Below, piece by piece: positions 10,347-20,486 of a stretch of DNA of 64,000 nt. The stretch spans positions 1 to 64,000 of the forward strand of contig JAJDEJ010000210.1 in assembly GCA_029259815.1 (NCBI GenBank), read 5' to 3'. Source of the DNA: Planctomycetaceae bacterium (GTDB taxonomy: Bacteria > Planctomycetota > Planctomycetia > Planctomycetales > Planctomycetaceae). The notes under the pieces were generated by a model, which did not search any database, was not told where the DNA came from, and saw only the letters and a list, made by a program, of their open reading frames with translations. The position numbers were made by a program, and so were the translations under genes. Position 1 is the stretch's first letter; each line of letters opens with the position of its first letter.

Positions 10347-10512
10347 CTAGTGGTTGATCCAAGCTGAATTGACAGGTCGGGGTGGCAGGGTCTGAAGCGA
10401 AGCGGATGGCCCTGACATTCGGCGTCCACACGCGCCGGGGCCTTGCGCTTCGCTTCAGACCCCGCCACCCAATGTCGTTCAGCCCGTCAATTCAGGTCCG
10501 TTGAACCACTAG
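10347..10512. mobile_element. MITE-like 166-bp imperfect inverted repeat
   Basis: The ends are CTAGTGGTT and AACCACTAG. Inside, CTGAATTGAC is matched by GTCAATTCAG, and GGGTCTGAAGCGAAGCG by CGCTTCGCTTCAGACCC, so most of the element folds on itself around a core near 10400-10440. It encodes nothing. CTAG at both tips could be a target duplication or simply part of the terminal repeat. It lies between two convergent genes and may also act as a terminator. The MITE identity is inferred from structure only. Confidence 0.55.
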
Positions 10513-10517
10513 TGACC

Positions 10518-11516
10518 TCACGTAACCCTGGTGAGCTGACGGTGACTGATGCGGGGGGCGATGTGTTCGCCGTTGATGAGGTCGGGGTGCTTGTCGCGGC
10601 CGAGTTCTGCGGGGGAGGGGCCGACCCACTCGGTCGTTCGGCCTTCGATCGTAATCTGACCGTTGGTCGGATCGAATGTCAGCGTGGTGAAGAGTGCCTC
10701 GCGGTACGGGCAGATCGATGCCATGCGGGGATGTGCGGCATGGACTTCGCGGGCATAGCTCTCATGGGCATAGTCGCGGCCCACAACCACATAGGATGCC
10801 GAATTCAAATGCAGATAGCTGACGTCGCCTGCACGGACGATGTAATCGATGTGTGAATGTCCATTGATCGCCAGCAACACTCGGTCGGAAGCGGTGCTCA
10901 ATATCTGCTGGACTTGCTCAGCGTTGTCAATCGCCCACGGACCGGCCAGGGGTTGATGACTGAGAACCAGGATCGGTCCCTCATTGTTTTGCAGCTCGCC
11001 TCGAAGCCACTCAAGTTGCTCGGGGCCGATATACGACGGATAGCCACCCGCATGATCCGGCGGTCGATCATTGCCATCGAGAATGATGACCCGCAAGCCC
11101 GACACATCGTGTGAGTCGAATGATCGCTTGACTCCCCAACTCTCCCGCAGCTGCTCAGGCGTGTAACCATCGTCCGTGTCGTGATTGCCGACAACGTGCA
11201 GAGTTTGCGGATGGGCCGCGTTGAATGAGTCGATGAGCTTGCGATTTGCCTGGGACGGGACGGCAAAATCGCCCAGTTGCACAATGGCATCCGGCAGCGT
11301 GCCACGCATCGCTTCGAGAAAGGACTCCAACCGAGTCGGACCGTCGTGCATCACGTCCTGATGCAAGTCCGCAATCAATCCCAGACGCACTGGTCGAGAC
11401 ACTTGTGAGAAGGTGGCATGTGACGATCGTGTAATGGCCAAAGAAGTTGTTGCGACGCCAATGGTTCGCAGGAAACACCGACGCGATGATCGTTCGGTCA
11501 AATACAGATCAGCCAT
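10518..11516 (-). CDS. Exported calcineurin-like metallophosphoesterase
   Basis: A 332-residue phosphoesterase of the calcineurin superfamily. All five metal-site blocks are visible: D-x-H in GLIADLH, GD in VQLGDF, GNHD in HVVGNHDTDD, H in LVLSHQP, and GHSH in AINGHSHID. The N-terminus carries a twin-arginine-like motif (SSRRCFLRTIGVATTS), so it is probably exported folded with its dinuclear metal centre, as is common for planctomycete phosphoesterases. The substrate is not deducible. Start at 11516 (MADLYLTERSSRRCF) chosen because it places the RR motif about 11 residues in; an in-frame start at 11576 would give an unusually long N-region. The gene is solitary. Confidence 0.88.
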   Translation of the reverse strand: MADLYLTERSSRRCFLRTIGVATTSLAITRSSHATFSQVSRPVRLGLIADLHQDVMHDGPTRLESFLEAMRGTLPDAIVQLGDFAVPSQANRKLIDSFNAAHPQTLHVVGNHDTDDGYTPEQLRESWGVKRSFDSHDVSGLRVIILDGNDRPPDHAGGYPSYIGPEQLEWLRGELQNNEGPILVLSHQPLAGPWAIDNAEQVQQILSTASDRVLLAINGHSHIDYIVRAGDVSYLHLNSASYVVVGRDYAHESYAREVHAAHPRMASICPYREALFTTLTFDPTNGQITIEGRTTEWVGPSPAELGRDKHPDLINGEHIAPRISHRQLTRVT

Positions 11517-12238
11517 TCTGGGGCTCAAAGCTACTGCGGTGGTCAAATAAATGTCGCGTCCCTGCTGGCGGATCAAACAGGAATCTCCGACAGTTCAACG
11601 TCCATACGCCGTTACACCAAAGTGTCCTTGGCACTAACGACTCAGTCAATTCGGTCCGGTTGACAGATCACGGACTCGAACAAGTTCCTCTGAAGATCAG
11701 TGTCGTCGAGCCGATGACTGTGGGCGAAAAGCATCAGGAAACGACAACATCTCTCCGCTCCGACTGCTTCAGGCAGCAGAGCATCTCTCCTCGACAAATG
11801 ATATGCCCCTCACACGTTGCTTCCAAGTGTGAGGCATCATCGCTCTGCGAGAGACTTCAGGCTGATTGTGATGCGTCGGAGTTGATCGTCTGAAAAAAGT
11901 GGACCGACCGGTCCGGGGTGACGAACGGCTCACGATGATCAGGCGGCGCGGCCAGGACCCGGGGACTTGTCGGTGTTTGCAAACGTGACTTCGTCTGTCG
12001 CCGTGTCGGCAGACGGAGCAGCCACAAGTCGACGGGGTGAGACAGGCGAGCATGCCCGCCTGTCTCTAATGATCGTAAGACTCGTTCTGTCACCGACCAA
12101 TACGTGCGGTCCGAACGGAACCTTACAGATTTATTTCACAGAATGTGCCGGGTGCCCCCGATTGATGGAGTGCCGAACCGCGAAATGCATCCAAAGCCGC
12201 ACGCAGATGAATGACAGGTCTGTCGTGGAGAAGGGACG
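11517..12238. other. Long intergenic region
   Basis: No gene is supported in these 722 bp; open frames present lack recognisable protein features. It separates two minus-strand genes and contains the palindrome listed at 12039-12066. The promoter of the metallophosphoesterase should lie near 11520-11700 but was not recognised. Confidence 0.45.
12039..12066. repeat. 28-nt palindrome
   Basis: The arms GAGACAGGCG and CGCCTGTCTC pair perfectly, and the centre GCATGC is itself palindromic, leaving one A/C mismatch. There is no T-tract, so it looks like a dispersed palindromic repeat rather than a terminator. Confidence 0.6.
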
Positions 12239-13660
12239 TCAGGCCAGAATTTCATTGACAACGTGGCCGTGGACATCGGTCAGACGGCGATCGATCCCGT
12301 TTTGACGGTAAATGAGTCGTTTGTGATCGATGCCCAACAGATGCAGCACTGTGGCATGAAAATCGTAGCAGTAGGTTTTCCCTTCAGCTGCCTTGTAACC
12401 CCAGTCGTCACTCTGACCGTAACTGGCCCCTGCTTTGACACCGGCGCCGGCCAGCCAGGTGACGAACGATCCCCCGTTGTGATCACGTCCGTCGCCGCCC
12501 TGTGCGAACGGCGTGCGACCGAACTCGGTCGTCCAGATCAGAAGTGTGTCTTCGAACATGCCTCGTTGCTTCAGATCCCGAAGCAACGCTGCAATCGGTT
12601 GATCAACCGAAGCGGCGATCGGTGGCAACTCCTTGGAAATACTGCCGTGATTGTCCCAGTTGCCGGTCGCTCCTTGAGGACCGCTCCAGACCTGCACAAA
12701 CCGCGTGCCTCGTTCGACGAGCCGGCGTGCCAGCAGACAGCGGCGACCGAAGTCTTCCGTCGTTGCGTTGTCTAAACCGTAGGCTTTGTGCGTGGTTTCG
12801 CTTTCCTGCGACACGTCAAAGACGCTGGGAGCCGACAACTGCATGCGGGCTGCAGTTTCGTAAGCAGTGATCCGCGCATCGAGTTGTGAATCGTGAGGAT
12901 TCTGTGCGAGATGTTGAGCGTTCAACGTTCTTAATAGTTCAAAGCCGTCCTTGTCTGCTGCTCGAGTGGCGAAGCGGTATTCCTCCCCGGCGAACAAGTC
13001 GGGCACCGGATTCGTTCCAGAGGCGTTGATGACGGTGCCTTGATGAATCGCCGGAAGAAAGCCGCAAGAAAACGCTCCCTTCTGGTTGTAAGGCAACCCC
13101 TTGGCGTCCGGCAGGACAACAAAGGTGGGCAGATCGTCGGTGAGGTTTCCGAGCCCATAAGAAAGCCACGCACCCATCGACGGAAAACCGGGGAGCAGAA
13201 AACCCGAGTTCATCATGTAGGTCCCCGGCCCGTGCACGTTGGTCTTGGAGACCATCGCCATCAGGAAGGCCATCTCGTCAACCTCCTTCGCCTGATGAGG
13301 AAAGACGCTGCTGACCCAGCGACCACATTCGCCATGTTGTTTGAATTCAAAGGGGCTCTTCAACATCGCCCCGACCGCTGCGGTAAAGCCTTCGGGCCTT
13401 TCCTTCGGGCCCAGTTTCTGGCCGTGCAGTCGTTCCAGTTCCGGCTTGTAGTCGAACGTATCCATGGGGCTGGCGCCGCCCGTCATGAACAACTGGATCA
13501 CCCTGCGAACTTTCGCGGGATGATGAAGTCCGCCGTTGAATTCTGGATTTGCCCGGTCATTCTCCGACGACAGTGCTTCTCGCGCAAGCATCTGTGAAGC
13601 GGCCAGACCAGCCAAGCCGCCGCCAATATCCCACAGAAATCCGCGTCGAGAGTGTAACAT
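12239..13660 (-). CDS. DUF1501 protein (TAT-exported, PSD1 partner)
   Basis: A 473-residue member of the DUF1501 (sulfatase/alkaline-phosphatase-like fold) family that is abundant in planctomycetes. An N-terminal twin-arginine signal (HSRRGFLWDIGGGLAGLAAS) indicates folded export. Family segments are present: KVRRVIQLFMTGGASPMDTF, GSFVTWLAGAGVKAG, LLIWTTEFGRTPFAQG with GRDHN, and the C-terminal [15 protein letters not shown]-type block (here YDFHATVLHLL) ending in RRLTDVHGHVV. The start at 13660 lies 2 nt after the stop of the PSD1 gene, so the two are translationally coupled. The enzymatic activity of DUF1501 proteins is not established; joint operation with the PSD1/DUF1549/DUF1553 partner is inferred from the invariable pairing. 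Confidence 0.93.
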   Translation of the reverse strand: MLHSRRGFLWDIGGGLAGLAASQMLAREALSSENDRANPEFNGGLHHPAKVRRVIQLFMTGGASPMDTFDYKPELERLHGQKLGPKERPEGFTAAVGAMLKSPFEFKQHGECGRWVSSVFPHQAKEVDEMAFLMAMVSKTNVHGPGTYMMNSGFLLPGFPSMGAWLSYGLGNLTDDLPTFVVLPDAKGLPYNQKGAFSCGFLPAIHQGTVINASGTNPVPDLFAGEEYRFATRAADKDGFELLRTLNAQHLAQNPHDSQLDARITAYETAARMQLSAPSVFDVSQESETTHKAYGLDNATTEDFGRRCLLARRLVERGTRFVQVWSGPQGATGNWDNHGSISKELPPIAASVDQPIAALLRDLKQRGMFEDTLLIWTTEFGRTPFAQGGDGRDHNGGSFVTWLAGAGVKAGASYGQSDDWGYKAAEGKTYCYDFHATVLHLLGIDHKRLIYRQNGIDRRLTDVHGHVVNEILA

Positions 13661-13662
13661 CT

Positions 13663-16600
13663 TCAGTTCACAAACAGGAATTCGTTGCTGTTCAACAGTA
13701 CGCGGCACAGTGCTGCGAGTCCATGTCGTTTCGCGTACTCGATAAGCAGGTCACGTTCTTTCGCGGCTGGCTCACGCAGCAAGATCAGACGGCATGCCTG
13801 GGTCACCTGACCTTCGACAGACTCGTGGCTTTCAATCAAGTGATCGGCAAGGATTTGACTGTGATGCAGCACGAAATCATTGTTGAAGAGTGACAACGCT
13901 TGCAGCGGCGACACGGAATCTCCTCGTTTCGGAGCCAGCAGTCCCAGGTCCGGAAAGTCGAGTGATTCCATGAACGGATCCGCGATCCCGCGCCAGACGA
14001 CTCGATAGATGCTTCGCCTCGCCGCGGACGGGTGACCCCAGTCGAATGCGTCGTAATCAAGCGTCGGCGTGAGCTGGGCGCCCTTCGACTGCGAGAACTG
14101 CTGAACTCCCGGACCACCCATTGTCAGATCAAGCCGACCAGTGATCTGCAGCACGGCGTCTCGATATGATTCCGCGTCGAGTCGCCTGCGGTTCATACGC
14201 CACAAGAGGCGATTCTCGGCATCAACGGATTGCTGATCACGTCCATCGGGGATTGATGTCGTTGATGAACCTGTGTGGGATACCCGCTGATAGGTCGACG
14301 ACAGCAAGATCAGACGATGCAGTTGTTTCACGGATCCTCTGGCATCGTCGCGAAACCAAGCCGTCAGCCAGTCAAGCAGGTCAGGATGTGAAGGCGCGCC
14401 GCCCATACGGCCAAAGTCGTTCGGCGTGTCGCACAGACCGCGTCCAAAATGAAACGACCACACACGATTGACTGCGCTCCGCCACGTGAGCGGGTTTTCA
14501 GCTGAAGCTAACCAGTTGGCCAGGGCCACGCGGCGTGCTGCTTCATCGTGCGGATCATCCAGTTCGAATCGACCACCCAGTGCCGCGATGGCTGACAATG
14601 CACCGGGTGAAGCGACCTTGCCGGGTTTGTGAATGTCACCGCGACTCAGCACGTTCACGACCTTGGGTGCCATGGGGCTGGGCAGTTTTTTGGCGTGCGA
14701 GTAACTGCTCGATACTGCATACACCAATGATGGCGCAGGCAGTTCTGCGAGTTGTTTCTCAGCATGAAGTCGTAGCGCGAATGAGGCGATCGCCACTTGT
14801 TGTTCGTCTGAGCGTTCATTTCGAGTGAGTTTGAGGGCAGTTCGAACCAAGTCTGGCAAAACTTGGGCCGACGCGCCGGGAGCGTCTGTTGCAGAGAGTT
14901 TCAGACGCCCGATCAAGTGTCCGGCTCCATGCAGTTGTTTCAAGACGATGAGGATGTGACTGGTCGGCCTCAACTCGAACGGTTCTTCCAATTCGAAGAC
15001 TGCGTAGTGAGACTCGCCCACCTTGGGATGAATCCCCCACGCGGTTGTCAGGTCGGAGTCAACTGCATGAGAAATCGTCCAGCCCGCCTGATCAAAGTCC
15101 GCCGTCGCTTTGCGAATCTTCAGCCGCTTGGGTTCTGCGGCTTCGCTGTCGAAGACCAATGCTTCGAATTCGGTCAGATGCAGATTCCCATTGTCCTGCC
15201 GTCCAGGACCATGCATCGGCAGGCTCTCATCGGCGAGCACATCCAGCCGCAGGGCTGTGAGCTGTGTCAATGACGTGGGGGTCGTGATTGTGTACGTATC
15301 TGTGTCGGGGCGGACATCCGACGCGAGCAGCGAGTCATCATCGAGACGACTTAGCGTTGCGCCGTCTGACGAAGTGAACGTGGCCGGAACAAGTGGTTCC
15401 CAGACCGTGGGATGGTCTGCGATGTCCTGTTCCCATTGAGTGACAACGTTCGCGAATTCAGGTGCGAGCAGTGTCATTTTGTCGCCTGACTTTGTTGCTG
15501 CCAACAACTCGTTCCATCTCCGCCGACGAGCCGCAACAGGGGGGTCCTGGTCGAATTCGACGTCGCCTTTACCCACTCCGGCAAACACTGCCTGCAGCGA
15601 GTAGTAGTCTTCCTGAGTGATCGGGTCGAACTTGTGGTTGTGGCACCGAGCACAATTGGCTGTCGTGCTGGCAAAGGTCGCTAACGTTTGCGTCACGATG
15701 TCATCGCGGTCGAGATAGTCGAACGTGATCGGAGCAGTGTTGGCACGACTCAGCTCCAGTGGTCCCGCAGCGATGAATCCCAGCGCGGCAGTGAGTTGCG
15801 GTTCATCTGGAAACAAGCGATCCGCTGCCAGTTGTTCTCGAATGAACCGATCCCACGGAGTGTCACGGTTGAAACTTGAGATGACATAGTCGCGATACCG
15901 CCATGCATTCGGACGGAACACGTCATGCTCACAGCCGTGCGAATCCGCGAAGTGAACCGTGTCAAGCCAATGCCGTGCCCAGCGTTCACCGTAGCGTTGA
16001 GAACCCAGCAAGCGATCGACCAGCTTTTCGTAAGCCATTGGATCCGGGTCTGCCACGAAGGAAGAGACCGCTTCCGGAGTGGGGGGCAGTCCATGCAGAT
16101 CAAAATACAAACGCCGAATCAATGTTCGCCGGTCCGCTTGTGGCACGGGAGAGAGTTCCTCCGCCTGCAGTCGTGCCAGCACAAACGCATCGATCGGGTT
16201 GCCGAGTTCGCCGTCATTGACCGGTTTGGGTACCGTCGGACGCTTCAAGGGACGCAGTGACCACCAATCCAGTGGATCGCCGCGCTCTTGGGAGACAGGT
16301 TCTGTGACTCTCGGGTCTGGGGCTCCTCGCTTGATCCATTCGACAAGCAATTCCACCTCGACATCAGACAGTTTGTCGTCCGGCGGCATCTGAAGATTCG
16401 GATCTTCACGGCGAACGGCCTTGATGAGCAAACTCTCTTCCGGATTGCCGCGAACGATTGCCGGGCCGCGACCACCGCCTTCGCTCCAACCGCTTCGGGA
16501 ATCCAGCGTCAGCCCACCTTCCATTTCCCCGTCTGCATGCGAATGACACCCAAAGCAGCGCAACTTCAACAACGGCTCAATCTTCTCAACAAAGAAACGA

Positions 16601-16749
16601 TCGCCATCGCCGTCCGCTGGCGGTTCCTGTGCGTAGGCGCTGGCAACTGTTGCCAGGAGAGTCATAATTGGTAACAGGTGCGACCGCAGAGTCGTCAAGG
16701 TGTCTTGTTGTCTGCTCACGGCGATTCTTCGTCTGACTGCGTGCGACAT
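13663..16749 (-). CDS. PSD1 cytochrome c / DUF1549 / DUF1553 protein
   Basis: A 1028-residue exported protein of the planctomycete-specific PSD1 family. An N-terminal hydrophobic segment (IMTLLATVASAYA|QE) serves as a Sec signal. A PSD1-type cytochrome c domain has haem motif CFGCH (LKLRCFGCHSHADGEMEGGL). DUF1549 follows, with the GERWARHWLDTVHFADSHG block and a second CXXCH in NCARCHNHKFDPITQEDYY. The C-terminal DUF1553 domain has ENPLTWRSAVNRVWSFHFGRGL and NRLLWRMNRRRLDAESYRDA. About 330 residues of beta-rich sequence separate the two domains and may be a carbohydrate-binding module. The first ATG (16749) gives an unusually long N-region; a later start near 16665 is possible. It is upstream of and coupled to a DUF1501 gene. 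The biochemical role is unproven. Confidence 0.93.
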   Translation of the reverse strand: MSHAVRRRIAVSRQQDTLTTLRSHLLPIMTLLATVASAYAQEPPADGDGDRFFVEKIEPLLKLRCFGCHSHADGEMEGGLTLDSRSGWSEGGGRGPAIVRGNPEESLLIKAVRREDPNLQMPPDDKLSDVEVELLVEWIKRGAPDPRVTEPVSQERGDPLDWWSLRPLKRPTVPKPVNDGELGNPIDAFVLARLQAEELSPVPQADRRTLIRRLYFDLHGLPPTPEAVSSFVADPDPMAYEKLVDRLLGSQRYGERWARHWLDTVHFADSHGCEHDVFRPNAWRYRDYVISSFNRDTPWDRFIREQLAADRLFPDEPQLTAALGFIAAGPLELSRANTAPITFDYLDRDDIVTQTLATFASTTANCARCHNHKFDPITQEDYYSLQAVFAGVGKGDVEFDQDPPVAARRRRWNELLAATKSGDKMTLLAPEFANVVTQWEQDIADHPTVWEPLVPATFTSSDGATLSRLDDDSLLASDVRPDTDTYTITTPTSLTQLTALRLDVLADESLPMHGPGRQDNGNLHLTEFEALVFDSEAAEPKRLKIRKATADFDQAGWTISHAVDSDLTTAWGIHPKVGESHYAVFELEEPFELRPTSHILIVLKQLHGAGHLIGRLKLSATDAPGASAQVLPDLVRTALKLTRNERSDEQQVAIASFALRLHAEKQLAELPAPSLVYAVSSSYSHAKKLPSPMAPKVVNVLSRGDIHKPGKVASPGALSAIAALGGRFELDDPHDEAARRVALANWLASAENPLTWRSAVNRVWSFHFGRGLCDTPNDFGRMGGAPSHPDLLDWLTAWFRDDARGSVKQLHRLILLSSTYQRVSHTGSSTTSIPDGRDQQSVDAENRLLWRMNRRRLDAESYRDAVLQITGRLDLTMGGPGVQQFSQSKGAQLTPTLDYDAFDWGHPSAARRSIYRVVWRGIADPFMESLDFPDLGLLAPKRGDSVSPLQALSLFNNDFVLHHSQILADHLIESHESVEGQVTQACRLILLREPAAKERDLLIEYAKRHGLAALCRVLLNSNEFLFVN

Positions 16750-17315
16750 GCAAAACTACAGAATAACAGGTTGAGCCAGAGGTTATCGAGGGATTCTTCC
16801 TGGCCACGAACCCGGGGCGCATCCATTAAGTGGTGGGTTCCCTGAGAGGTGTCTGGGTGATGAATGACAAAGAAAAGGAAAAGCGGATTTTCACGGATGG
16901 GGCGGATACACGCGGATCGGTCACAGGGTGAAACGAACTGCGAATCCTCAGACGGGCCACATCCGTGAAATCTGTGGTCCATTTCTTCCAACATGGCGCG
17001 GCACGGAATGACGAGGGCCGCACCAATCCGCCCGATCCGCTTTTCTCCTGCTGCCACAAACCGTCGAACCACCATTCAACGGTTGCACCGCGAACCCGGA
17101 CCAGTTGCTGGCAGAGTTGCATGACTGTGAATGCCATTCGACGAGCTCCGTGAATACCTGGCATCCTCCGTGTCAACCCTGTGTCTAACAATGAACTGAC
17201 CTGACAATGGAACACTGTTGTGTTGGTTCGGCTGATCGGATTGAATAGCGTTACCCGAGTGGCTCACTCCCAGCGGCTGCACGGTACGAAAAGAGTGCCC
17301 AAAATACCTGTGTCA
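16750..17315. other. Divergent intergenic region with an inverted repeat
   Basis: This 566-bp gap lies between divergent PSD1 genes. A 13-bp inverted repeat (GATTTTCACGGATG at 16886-16899 against CATCCGTGAAATC at 16960-16972, one extra base) encloses GGCGGATACACGCGGATC. This resembles the dispersed 'acggatg/cgcggatc' spacer repeats typical of such genomes. No gene is supported; both promoters should be here. Confidence 0.5.
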
Positions 17316-20300
17316 ATGTGCCCACCAAGTATTTCGTATTCGACTCGACGTTTGGCCTTTGGCTGCATGTTTGTGTTGCTGGTCAATACGCCCGTTGCCG
17401 CTCAAGACGCGACCTCAAGCTCGCCCGACTTCAATCGGGACATTCGGCCCATTCTGTCGAATCACTGTCTTGAATGTCACGGTCGCGACGACGAAAACCG
17501 ACAAGCCGGTGTGCGTCTTGATCGTCGTGTGGCGGCCGTCAATCCAGCCGACTCGGGTGAAATCCCGATTGTGCCCGGCAAGCCTGAAACCAGTGAGCTC
17601 ATTCGCCGTGTCGAAAGCACGGATCCGTTGGAAGTGATGCCGCCGGCAGATTCCAACAAGGAACTGAGCGACAGGCAACGAGACCTGCTGAGACAGTGGG
17701 TGTTGGAAGGTGCGCATTACGAGGAGCACTGGGCGTTTGCACCGCCCGATCGCCCGGAGCCTCCGGATGTGAAGCAAGCATCGTGGCTCCGCAACCCGGT
17801 CGACAATTTCACACTTGCGAAGATGGAGCGCGTTGGGCTGACTCCTTCACCGGAGACCAGCCGGTCGACACTCTTCCGGCGGCTGTCGTTGGATTTGACC
17901 GGTCTGCCACCGACTCCTGCCAACTTTGCTGCATTCGACCAAGAGATGTCGGTCGCAGAGAGGGAAGATTCAGCGAACCCGAAACAATCTGATGGGGAGA
18001 GTCGCATCGAGGCGACCGCTGCCGATCGCGTTTACTTGAGATGGGTGAATCAGCTGCTCGCTTCGCCACACTACGGCGAACGGATGGCGGTCGATTGGCT
18101 CGATGCAGCACGATTTGCAGACACGAACGGCTACCAAGTCGACCGTGATCGCGAAATGTACGCCTGGAGAGACTGGGTCATCAACGCCTTCAATGCGAAC
18201 ATGCCGTTCGATCGTTTCACCATTGAACAAGTCGCGGGCGACCTGTTACCCAATGCCACTCTCGACCAGAGAATCGCCACCGGCTTTCACCGCAACCATC
18301 TGCTCAACGAGGAAGGAGGCGTGATTCCCGAAGAGTTTCTGGCGGAGTACTGTGCCGACCGCGTGGAAACGACCGCGACCGTCTGGCTGGGGCAGACCTT
18401 CCTCTGTGCCCGTTGCCACGATCACAAGTATGATCCGTTCACGCAGCAGGACTACTACAGCCTGTTCGCGTTCTTTCACAATGTTCCTGAAAAGGGATTG
18501 GGGAATTACGGTGCCAATATTCGCCGTAACGCGCCGCCTATGCTCAAGCTCCCGGCACCCGAACTCGAAGCCACGATCGTGTCACTGAAACGGGAACGGT
18601 CGGAACTCAAGGAACGACTGACGGAAACCGAAGCAGCCATCGCCTCACAACGTGCGGACTGGGAGGAACGAGTCGGGCAGTCGGCCGTCACATGGCAGGC
18701 GGTCGAAGCGACGTCGGCTCAGGTCGGAGAGTCGGTGGTGACTCTGGTCAAAGGAGAACCGAAGATCCTCATGCCTGCGCTCGAGGCGGGCGAGTTCCAG
18801 TGCGTCCTCGAAACACAAATGCCGCTTTCGCAAGTGACAGCGTTGCGGCTGGATTTCGCGCACGCCGAAGAGTCGGTCACGGGTTCCGACTCTGCTCCCG
18901 TCACAACGAACATTCAGCTCAATCATCTGCAAGTGTTGAGCGTTGGCGAAGGTTCGGTCGAACCACAATTGCTCCCAATTCGAGCCGCTCAGATCGAAGA
19001 TTCCCTTTCGGCGACCGAAGTCGCCAAAGCCCTCGATGACAAGGGAAAGACCGATACAAAGCTGTCTCTCGTTGGCGAGACGGGAGTGTCAATCGCCGTT
19101 GAATTGGAGCCGGCTGATTCAGTGGAGCAACCAGGTTTCGCGCGTTTCGAGTTTTCGATTTCGGTACCGGAGCCAACAGCTCCCTGGGAACTACGGGTTT
19201 TGGCGACGGACACGGACATCGACCTTTTGCTTCCAGCTGACATCGGGCAGATCGTCCGCAACGAGCCTTCCAGCCGCACTGCCGAAGATGAGCAGCGGGT
19301 CTCCGATTTTCGAAAGGCACATGATCCGGACCATCGCCGATTGACAGATCGCAATGCGGAGCTCACCCAGCAGATCGACAAGTCTGACTTGGAGATTCCC
19401 ACCACCTTGGTCATGGAGGAAATGGCGACGCCACGACCCACACATATCCTCATTCGTGGCGTTTACAACAAGAAAGGTGATGAAGTGACTGCCGGCACAC
19501 CGGCTGCTTTACCACCCATGTCGTCCGATTTGCCGCGGAATCGCTTGGGGTTGGCAAAGTGGCTCGTCGATCCCGCCAACCCGTTAACAGCGCGCGTCGC
19601 CGTGAATCGGCTGTGGCAGTCGCTATTTGGAGTCGGGCTGGTGCGGACGGCTGAGGACTTCGGCATGCAGGGAGAGCCACCCTCACATCCGGAACTGCTC
19701 GATTGGCTGGCGACGGAGTTCGTCCGTAGCGGCTGGGACGTGAAAGCCATGATGTCTCTGCTGGTCAACAGTTCGACGTACCGGCAAAGCTCTCGGCTGA
19801 CTCCAACACTTCGCACGCGCGATCCGGACAACCGCCTGCTGGCGCGCGGGGCACGATTTCGGCTGCAGGCCGAGTCTCTGCGAGACCAGGCATTGGCTGC
19901 CAGTGGGTTGTTGGTGCCACAGATCGGCGGCCCCTCGGTCAAACCGTATCATCCCCCCGGGCTCTACGAGCAAGTCGTGGCAGGATCGAGCGCCAACACT
20001 TACGTCGTGGGGGAAGGCACTGACCTCCATCGGCGGAGCCTCTACACGTACTGGAAGCGATCTGTGCCGAACCCAGCCATGTTGCTGTTCGACGCACCAT
20101 TCCGCGAAACGTGCACGATGCGGCGATCTCGGACGAACACGCCGCTGCAAGCACTCAACCTGATGAATGACCCCACCTATGTCGAAGCCGCCCGGTGCCT
20201 GGCACAACGCATGGTCCTCGAAGGAGGCGAAACACCGAGTGAGTGCATCAGCCATGGATTTCGACTGGTCCTGGTTCGACAACCGGATGCGGCTGAGCTG

Positions 20301-20486
20301 GCCATTCTTAGTCGAGCTTACAGTCGATTCGTCGAGGACTTCCGTAAAGATTCGGAAGCAACAGACGGATTGGTCAGCGTGGGAGTCTCGACGACCAACC
20401 CCCAGATCGAGCAGGCCCATCTCGCCGCGATGACGGCAGTGGCCAGCACGATCCTGAATCTCGACGAGACCGTAACCAAAGAGTAG
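17316..20486 (+). CDS. PSD1 cytochrome c / DUF1549 / DUF1553 protein
   Basis: A 1056-residue exported PSD1-family protein. Signal peptide: [20 protein letters not shown]. The cytochrome domain has [20 protein letters not shown] (haem motif CLECH). DUF1549 contains [20 protein letters not shown] and the second CXXCH in [20 protein letters not shown] short coiled coil follows ([20 protein letters not shown]), then a beta-rich insert, then DUF1553 with [40 protein letters not shown] and [20 protein letters not shown]. The start at 17316 (MCPPSIS) puts the signal peptide near the N-terminus; longer starts are less likely. The stop overlaps the GTG of the following DUF1501 gene by one base (TAGTG). 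The family role in planctomycetes is unproven; a membrane-bound or periplasmic redox or polysaccharide-related role is inferred. Confidence 0.93.
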   Translation: MCPPSISYSTRRLAFGCMFVLLVNTPVAAQDATSSSPDFNRDIRPILSNHCLECHGRDDENRQAGVRLDRRVAAVNPADSGEIPIVPGKPETSELIRRVESTDPLEVMPPADSNKELSDRQRDLLRQWVLEGAHYEEHWAFAPPDRPEPPDVKQASWLRNPVDNFTLAKMERVGLTPSPETSRSTLFRRLSLDLTGLPPTPANFAAFDQEMSVAEREDSANPKQSDGESRIEATAADRVYLRWVNQLLASPHYGERMAVDWLDAARFADTNGYQVDRDREMYAWRDWVINAFNANMPFDRFTIEQVAGDLLPNATLDQRIATGFHRNHLLNEEGGVIPEEFLAEYCADRVETTATVWLGQTFLCARCHDHKYDPFTQQDYYSLFAFFHNVPEKGLGNYGANIRRNAPPMLKLPAPELEATIVSLKRERSELKERLTETEAAIASQRADWEERVGQSAVTWQAVEATSAQVGESVVTLVKGEPKILMPALEAGEFQCVLETQMPLSQVTALRLDFAHAEESVTGSDSAPVTTNIQLNHLQVLSVGEGSVEPQLLPIRAAQIEDSLSATEVAKALDDKGKTDTKLSLVGETGVSIAVELEPADSVEQPGFARFEFSISVPEPTAPWELRVLATDTDIDLLLPADIGQIVRNEPSSRTAEDEQRVSDFRKAHDPDHRRLTDRNAELTQQIDKSDLEIPTTLVMEEMATPRPTHILIRGVYNKKGDEVTAGTPAALPPMSSDLPRNRLGLAKWLVDPANPLTARVAVNRLWQSLFGVGLVRTAEDFGMQGEPPSHPELLDWLATEFVRSGWDVKAMMSLLVNSSTYRQSSRLTPTLRTRDPDNRLLARGARFRLQAESLRDQALAASGLLVPQIGGPSVKPYHPPGLYEQVVAGSSANTYVVGEGTDLHRRSLYTYWKRSVPNPAMLLFDAPFRETCTMRRSRTNTPLQALNLMNDPTYVEAARCLAQRMVLEGGETPSECISHGFRLVLVRQPDAAELAILSRAYSRFVEDFRKDSEATDGLVSVGVSTTNPQIEQAHLAAMTAVASTILNLDETVTKE

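Noticed and set aside
10347-10512. Insertion sequence with transposase
   Set aside because: No coding sequence in or beside the inverted repeat; kept only as a MITE-like element.
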